A stretch of DNA of 64,000 bases, from NCBI GenBank assembly GCA_002239025.1, contig MPNM01000004.1, positions 112,667 through 176,666 of the forward strand, read 5' to 3'. Shown piece after piece: positions 63,922 through 64,000 of the stretch (position 1 is its first letter; every line of letters begins with the position of its first letter). The position numbers were made by a program, and so were the translations under genes. Source of the stretch: Chloroflexi bacterium bin125. GTDB lineage: Bacteria; Chloroflexota; Dehalococcoidia; Bin125. The notes below the pieces were generated by a model. The model was given only the letters and a program-made list of their open reading frames with translations. It was not told the DNA's origin and did no database searches.

Positions 63922-64000
63922 GGACCGGGCGCTCTAGAAGTAGACTCTGCCCGGCTTCGGGTGCGGACCCCGCTTAGCTGAGTTTTCCGCCCACTTACGC

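Noticed and set aside
63922..64000. RNA gene (RNase P or SRP RNA) at the window end
   Set aside because: None of the conserved RNase P or SRP core words is present; only a 4-bp hairpin is seen.

Overview
This is a GC-rich bacterial chromosome segment, densely coded and without rRNA, tRNA, phage or transposase genes that I could recognise. The gene content (paralogous sulfatases, D-aminoacylase-type amidohydrolases, type-B carboxylesterases, two luciferase-like flavin oxidoreductases, a phytanoyl-CoA dioxygenase, a single-chain acyl-CoA carboxylase, Rex, MreB and a full F-type ATP synthase operon) fits a free-living heterotroph that degrades complex organic matter. It resembles Chloroflexota of the SAR202/Dehalococcoidia kind, but that placement is inference from gene content, not a marker-gene result.

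Layout. Positions 1-6125 hold a truncated acyl-CoA carboxylase carboxyltransferase and two tandem arylsulfatases. 6122-7209 is a RelA/SpoT-domain protein with a small acidic partner (toxSAS-like toxin-antitoxin). 7295-10941 holds two tandem D-aminoacylase paralogues. 11035-12422 is a HigB toxin with a HigA antitoxin fused to an ImmA/IrrE peptidase. 12604-16433 holds leuA with a structured leader, a HicAB-like small gene pair, and leuC. 16443-22958 holds two tandem carboxylesterases, a luciferase-like oxidoreductase, a dialkylglycine-decarboxylase-like aminotransferase and a PhyH dioxygenase. 23146-27897 is a peptide/nickel-type ABC importer (binding protein and two permeases, no ATPases) interrupted by a nucleotidyltransferase-HEPN gene. 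27976-34667 holds the single-chain acyl-CoA carboxylase, leuB, three 52-residue mini-genes, a Uma2 protein and leuD. 34804-37737 holds a dehalogenase-like hydrolase, an acetoacetate-decarboxylase-like protein and a second flavin oxidoreductase. 38174-45623 is housekeeping: gyrA, a small unknown protein, aldo/keto reductase, rex, mreB and murA. 45693-54275 is the ATP synthase operon (Z/I-B-E-F-H-A-G-HAD-D-C), with an oversized a-subunit and a HAD phosphatase inside. 54459-63921 holds a bifunctional-nuclease-family protein, an MFS transporter, pyrF, a comB-like phosphatase, a DUF4129/DUF58/MoxR operon, cinA and a small membrane protein.

The most interesting discovery candidate is at 32566-33362 on the minus strand. 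Three tandem, very short genes each encode exactly 52 residues and end in a near-invariant tail CCGxYGxPGC followed by the stop codon. The paralogues keep the tail and an internal N-L-R with synonymous codon changes, so they are under protein-level selection. Each is followed 12-13 nt after its stop by a stem-loop. They lie between leuD and leuB, with no recognisable modification enzyme nearby.

Other points worth attention: MurA carries Asp in place of the fosfomycin-target Cys; GyrA has an altered quinolone-resistance region; AtpB carries a hydrophilic insertion of about 225 residues; the ABC binding protein has a Gln-rich linker after its lipobox; four toxin-antitoxin-like modules are scattered among metabolic genes; and two families of intergenic palindromic repeats recur, one showing compensatory stem changes between copies.
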